Positions 60,760 through 64,000 of a stretch of 64,000 nt of DNA are shown here, piece by piece. The notes under the pieces are model-generated. The model was not told where the DNA came from and ran no database searches. It saw nothing but the letters and a program-made list of their open reading frames with translations. Where the stretch lies: positions 1 to 64,000 of the forward strand of contig NZ_CP118974.1 of the NCBI RefSeq assembly GCF_029024305.1, in the 5' to 3' direction. This DNA comes from Mammaliicoccus vitulinus (GTDB taxonomy: Bacteria > Bacillota > Bacilli > Staphylococcales > Staphylococcaceae). The translations under genes and the position numbers were made by a program. Positions within the stretch are counted from its first letter, which is position 1. Every line of letters begins with the position of its first letter.

Positions 60760-60778
60760 TATACCCTGGGTGGGTATA
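60760..60778 (+). promoter_or_regulatory. CsoR-like copper operator ahead of copB
   Basis: TATACCC-TGGGT-GGGTATA is a GC-core dyad with TA flanks, the form of CsoR boxes that control copper genes. A TATAGT -10-like element follows, so binding would block the promoter. No csoR gene is in the window, so control by a chromosomal CsoR is inferred. Confidence 0.75.
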
Positions 60779-60829
60779 TGTTATAGTATAAGTAACTTTA
60801 CTATAACATTTTCATTAGGAGGGGTTAAT

Positions 60830-62893
60830 TTGAATAATAATGGTGAAGAGCATAATCATCAAAATCACATGAATCATTCCAATCAAATGCATCATGATAA
60901 CCATGCCTCACATCATCATCATAGTGGCCATGCACATCATCATGGAAATTTTAAAGTTAAGTTTTTTGTTTCATTAATTTTTGCAATACCTATCATTCTT
61001 TTATCGCCACTGATGGGTGTTAACTTACCTTTTCAATTCACATTTCCAGGTTCTGAATGGGTAGTGTTAATATTAAGTACAATTTTATTCTTTTATGGTG
61101 GTAAACCGTTCTTGTCTGGTGGTAAAGATGAAATTGCTACAAAAAAACCAGGCATGATGACCTTAGTTACCCTAGGTATCTCAGTAGCTTATATTTATAG
61201 CTTGTATGCTTTTTATATGAATAACTTTAGTAGTGCAAGTGGTCATACAATGGACTTTTTTTGGGAATTAGCAACCTTAATTTTAATTATGCTATTAGGA
61301 CATTGGATAGAAATGAATGCTGTCGGAAATGCTGGAGATGCTTTAAAGAAAATGGCAGAACTGTTACCTAATAGTGCTATTAAAGTTATGGATAATGGCC
61401 AACGCGAAGAAGTTAAAATATCAGACATCATGACTGATGATATCGTCGAAGTAAAAGCCGGAGAAAGCATTCCAACAGATGGTATTATCGTTCAAGGACA
61501 AACATCTATAGATGAATCCCTAGTCACTGGAGAATCTAAAAAAGTACAAAAAAATCAAAATGACAACGTCATCGGGGGTTCTATTAATGGGTCTGGAACA
61601 ATACAACTCAAGGTTACAGCTGTGGGAGAAGATGGATATCTTTCTCAAGTTATGGGACTTGTTAATCAAGCACAAAGTGATAAATCTAGTGCTGAATTGT
61701 TATCTGATAAAGTAGCGGGTTATTTATTCTACTTTGCTGTAAGTGTTGGCGTGATTTCTTTTATTGTCTGGATGCTCATTCAAAATGATGTTGATTTTGC
61801 ATTAGAACGTCTTGTAACTGTGTTAGTCATTGCTTGTCCACATGCTTTAGGCTTGGCAATACCTTTAGTCACTGCACGTTCTACTTCAATTGGTGCACAT
61901 AATGGTTTAATTATTAAAAATAGAGAGTCTGTAGAAATAGCTCAACATATCGATTATGTAATGATGGATAAAACTGGTACTTTAACTGAGGGTAACTTTT
62001 CTGTGAATCATTATGAGAGCTTTAAAAATGATTTGAGTAATGATACAATATTAAGCCTTTTCGCCTCATTAGAAAGTCAATCTAATCACCCATTAGCTAT
62101 AAGTATTGTTGATTTTGCGAAAAGTAAAAATGTTTCATTTACTAATCCACAAGACGTTAATAATATTCCAGGTGTCGGATTAGAAGGTCTAATTGATAAT
62201 AAAACATATAAAATAACAAATGTCTCTTATCTTGATAAACATAAACTTAATTATGACGATGACTTGTTTACTAAATTAGCTCAACAAGGTAATTCAATCA
62301 GCTATTTAATTGAGGATCAACAAGTCATTGGCATGATTGCTCAAGGAGATCAAATTAAAGAAAGCTCAAAACAAATGGTAGCTGATTTACTATCAAGAAA
62401 TATTACACCAGTCATGCTTACAGGTGACAATAATGAAGTGGCACACGCTGTCGCAAAAGAATTAGGTATTAGTGATGTCCACGCACAACTCATGCCAGAA
62501 GATAAGGAAAGCATTATAAAAGATTATCAAAGTGACGGTAATAAAGTCATGATGGTCGGAGACGGTATCAACGATGCGCCGAGTCTTATAAGAGCCGATA
62601 TTGGTATAGCAATTGGTGCAGGCACAGATGTTGCAGTGGATTCAGGTGATATCATACTTGTTAAAAGTAATCCATCAGATATTATTCATTTCTTGACCCT
62701 TTCAAATAATACTATGAGAAAAATGGTGCAAAACTTATGGTGGGGTGCAGGTTATAATATTGTTGCTGTACCTTTAGCAGCTGGTATTTTAGCATTTATC
62801 GGCTTGATTTTATCACCTGCAATAGGTGCTATTTTAATGTCACTAAGTACGGTTATTGTTGCAATTAATGCCTTTACATTAAAATTAAAATAA
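60830..62893 (+). CDS. copB: Copper-exporting P1B-3-type ATPase CopB
   Basis: This 687-residue ATPase has a His/Met-rich N-terminus with repeated [12 protein letters not shown] and [11 protein letters not shown] type segments, eight predicted membrane helices, the metal-binding CPH at 336-338, DKTGT with phosphorylated Asp380, and [12 protein letters not shown] defines the P1B-3 (CopB) copper group. The start is TTG at 60830 with AGGAGGGG ahead; an ATG at 60770 overlaps the operator and is rejected. It is likely the SCC/ACME-type second copper pump in addition to chromosomal CopA. Confidence 0.93.
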   Translation: MNNNGEEHNHQNHMNHSNQMHHDNHASHHHHSGHAHHHGNFKVKFFVSLIFAIPIILLSPLMGVNLPFQFTFPGSEWVVLILSTILFFYGGKPFLSGGKDEIATKKPGMMTLVTLGISVAYIYSLYAFYMNNFSSASGHTMDFFWELATLILIMLLGHWIEMNAVGNAGDALKKMAELLPNSAIKVMDNGQREEVKISDIMTDDIVEVKAGESIPTDGIIVQGQTSIDESLVTGESKKVQKNQNDNVIGGSINGSGTIQLKVTAVGEDGYLSQVMGLVNQAQSDKSSAELLSDKVAGYLFYFAVSVGVISFIVWMLIQNDVDFALERLVTVLVIACPHALGLAIPLVTARSTSIGAHNGLIIKNRESVEIAQHIDYVMMDKTGTLTEGNFSVNHYESFKNDLSNDTILSLFASLESQSNHPLAISIVDFAKSKNVSFTNPQDVNNIPGVGLEGLIDNKTYKITNVSYLDKHKLNYDDDLFTKLAQQGNSISYLIEDQQVIGMIAQGDQIKESSKQMVADLLSRNITPVMLTGDNNEVAHAVAKELGISDVHAQLMPEDKESIIKDYQSDGNKVMMVGDGINDAPSLIRADIGIAIGAGTDVAVDSGDIILVKSNPSDIIHFLTLSNNTMRKMVQNLWWGAGYNIVAVPLAAGILAFIGLILSPAIGAILMSLSTVIVAINAFTLKLK

Positions 62894-62910
62894 AAGATAG
62901 GAGTTTTATT

Positions 62911-63456
62911 ATGATTAAAAAATTATTTTTTATGATATTAGGATCATTACTAATATTATCAGCTTGCTCCAATAATGATGAAAAAGATAAAGACACTAAT
63001 GACCAAAAAAGTGAGAGCCATATGAAGCATAATGATGAAAGTAAAGTTCCAGAAGATATGAAATCGACTAATGAGGGTGAATTTAAAGTGGGAGATAAAG
63101 TAACGATTACAGCAGGGCATATGCCAGGTATGAAAGGTGCAGAAGCTACTGTAAAAGGTGCGTATAAAACATATGCCTATGTTGTAAGTTATAAACCCAC
63201 AAATGGAAATGAAAAAGTAAACAATCATAAATGGGTCGTAAACGAAGAGATTAAAGATGCACCTAAAGATGGATTTAGTAAGGGCGATACTGTTAAATTA
63301 GAAGCAAGTCATATGTCTGGTATGAAAGGTGCTACAGCCAATATAGATAACGTGAAAAAGACTACTGTTTACGTAGTTGATTACAAATCCAAAGATAATG
63401 GTAAAATCATTAAAAATCATAAATGGATGACAGGAAATGAGCTGAAAGCACGATAA
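62911..63456 (+). CDS. copL: Copper-binding lipoprotein CopL (DUF1541)
   Basis: This 181-residue lipoprotein has a signal peptide and lipobox LSAC with lipidated Cys19. An acidic, His/Met-containing linker leads into two tandem DUF1541 repeats (about 55-112 and 119-178), each with F-x-x-GD-x-V, A-x-HM-x-GMKGA and NHKW. GATAGGAG precedes the ATG. CopL binds copper outside the membrane and is co-transcribed with copB 17 bases upstream. Confidence 0.92.
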   Translation: MIKKLFFMILGSLLILSACSNNDEKDKDTNDQKSESHMKHNDESKVPEDMKSTNEGEFKVGDKVTITAGHMPGMKGAEATVKGAYKTYAYVVSYKPTNGNEKVNNHKWVVNEEIKDAPKDGFSKGDTVKLEASHMSGMKGATANIDNVKKTTVYVVDYKSKDNGKIIKNHKWMTGNELKAR

Positions 63457-63489
63457 AAATCTAGTTCTAAATTGAGAAATAAATAGATA

Positions 63490-63554
63490 TAAAAATATCC
63501 TCCTTAATCAATAATTTAAATAACTTATTATTGTTAAGGAGGATATTTTTTAGT
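63490..63554 (+). terminator. Terminator of the copBL operon
   Basis: AATATCCTCCTTAA pairs with TTAAGGAGGATATT across an AT-rich loop and is followed by T residues. Confidence 0.9.
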
Positions 63555-63628
63555 GTGTAAATTAAAAAGAATTTTAGAAGAATAACATTTATCAAAAAAC
63601 TGTTCATTACCTTATTAATTGAAATTAT

Positions 63629-63689
63629 ATAATTAAAAACCGCATCATTAACCGATACGCAGAAGCGTATCACAAATAAAACTAAAAAA
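63629..63689 (+). other. attR: Third SCC attachment site and right inverted repeat
   Basis: The core GAAGCGTATCACAAATAA lies at 63662-63679. Before it, AATTAAAAACCGCATCA (63631-63647) is the reverse complement of the sequence following the rlmH core, and GATACGC-AGAA-GCGTATC forms the local dyad. This is the right end of the visible SCC array. The array could continue further right. Confidence 0.9.
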
Positions 63690-63752
63690 ACGATGTTGAA
63701 CAATAATATTCATTATGAATTTTTTGAGTAAATCTTAGGAGGAGAAATTAAA

Positions 63753-64000
63753 TTGATTAAACCTAAAGATATAGTTCAATTTTTAAAGCCATGGTTTTTG
63801 GCTCTTATATTTGTTGTTTTTATACTTATTCAAGTAGCAGGTTTCACTGGTTATAGTGAAGATTTTTTCGGGCTATTTCATATTGGAATTGGACAATTAG
63901 GTTTACTTTTACGATACAGCTTGGCATTTTTATTGTCTGGTCTTGTTACCTTTATTTACTTGTACTATTATAAAAAATTCATAGGAAAAAATAAGAATGA
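63753..64000 (+). CDS. Partial membrane protein gene cut by the window end
   Basis: A TTG at 63753 with AGGAGGAG 8 bases ahead opens a frame that is still open at 64000 (82 codons). It encodes two hydrophobic segments: FLKPWFLALIFVVFILIQVA and GIGQLGLLLRYSLAFLLSGL with FIYLYYY following. I do not recognise it. It may be the first gene of the flanking chromosome or of another SCC unit. Confidence 0.55.
   Translation, partial: MIKPKDIVQFLKPWFLALIFVVFILIQVAGFTGYSEDFFGLFHIGIGQLGLLLRYSLAFLLSGLVTFIYLYYYKKFIGKNKN

Larger units (their letters stand above)
60320..63679. mobile_element. SCC-like unit II (copper resistance, no ccr)
   Basis: About 3.4 kb lie between two almost identical att cores and contain only copB and copL. 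There is no recombinase, so movement would need CcrAB from unit I or elsewhere. The right end (63,630-63,660) has the inverted copy of the TGATGCGGTTTTT sequence at the rlmH junction, consistent with an SCC end. Similar copper genes occur with ACME/SCC elements in S. aureus USA300. Confidence 0.82.

Noticed and set aside
39032-63679. Methicillin-resistance (SCCmec) element
   Set aside because: ccrAB, Cch and att cores are present, but no mecA/mecC-type penicillin-binding protein, mecR1, mecI or IS431-bounded mec complex can be found. It is an SCC, not an SCCmec, as far as the window shows.
63467-63703. 78-residue minus-strand ORF at the right att site
   Set aside because: It covers a terminator, an inverted repeat and the att core, and has a low-complexity hydrophobic composition.

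Overview
The window is about 64 kb of a low-GC Gram-positive chromosome that starts exactly at dnaA and runs through the replication-origin neighbourhood of a member of the Staphylococcaceae. The order dnaA-dnaN-yaaA-recF-gyrB-gyrA-nnrD, then hutH, serS, azlCD, metX, yybS-gdpP-rplI-dnaB, purA, tRNA genes, walRKHIJ and rlmH is the staphylococcal core backbone. The accessory content suggests the Mammaliicoccus (former Staphylococcus sciuri) group or a close relative: a contiguous hutP-H-(YjiH)-U-I operon, and an XRE/ABC/DsbA-DsbB block between dnaN and yaaA. That species assignment is inference and cannot be settled from the sequence alone.

Core part (1-39,031). oriC with DnaA boxes lies between dnaA and dnaN. 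RNA regulation is rich. There is a HutP-type antitermination leader ahead of hutH, a serine T-box ahead of serS and an S-box (SAM-I) riboswitch ahead of metX. A candidate cre site overlaps the hutP promoter and a PurBox lies upstream of purA. The WalRK system regulating cell-wall metabolism is complete (walR, K, H, I, J). A second cluster of DnaA-box-like 9-mers sits between walJ and rlmH.

Accessory part (39,032 to about 63,679). rlmH carries the SCC attachment site at its 3' end. Two further copies of the att core follow, at 60,302 and 63,662, so two SCC-type units lie in tandem. Unit I (about 21.3 kb) holds, from the left: a putative restriction endonuclease convergent with three different DNA adenine methyltransferases; DUF1643; DUF960; a 33-codon ORF; the uracil-DNA glycosylase inhibitor SAUGI; ccrB and ccrA recombinases; a 21-codon ORF; a resolvase-like small protein without the catalytic serine; the Cch replicative helicase and its small partner; and an unrecognised 506-residue protein. 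After that comes a zone of gene fragments, a MerR/DJ-1/SDR redox cluster with a dead oxidoreductase gene, an IsaB-like pseudogene, an ArsR-czrC zinc/cadmium resistance operon, and remnants of an IS3-type transposase and of a cadA-type ATPase. Unit II (about 3.4 kb) has no recombinase and carries only copper resistance: copB and the lipoprotein gene copL behind a CsoR-like operator. No mec gene is present in the window.

How it fits together: ccrAB can excise units at the att cores, Cch with its partner may replicate the excised circle, SAUGI may protect that DNA from host uracil excision, the R-M genes may stabilise or defend the element, and czrC and copBL supply metal resistance. The last gene, at 63,753, is cut by the window end.
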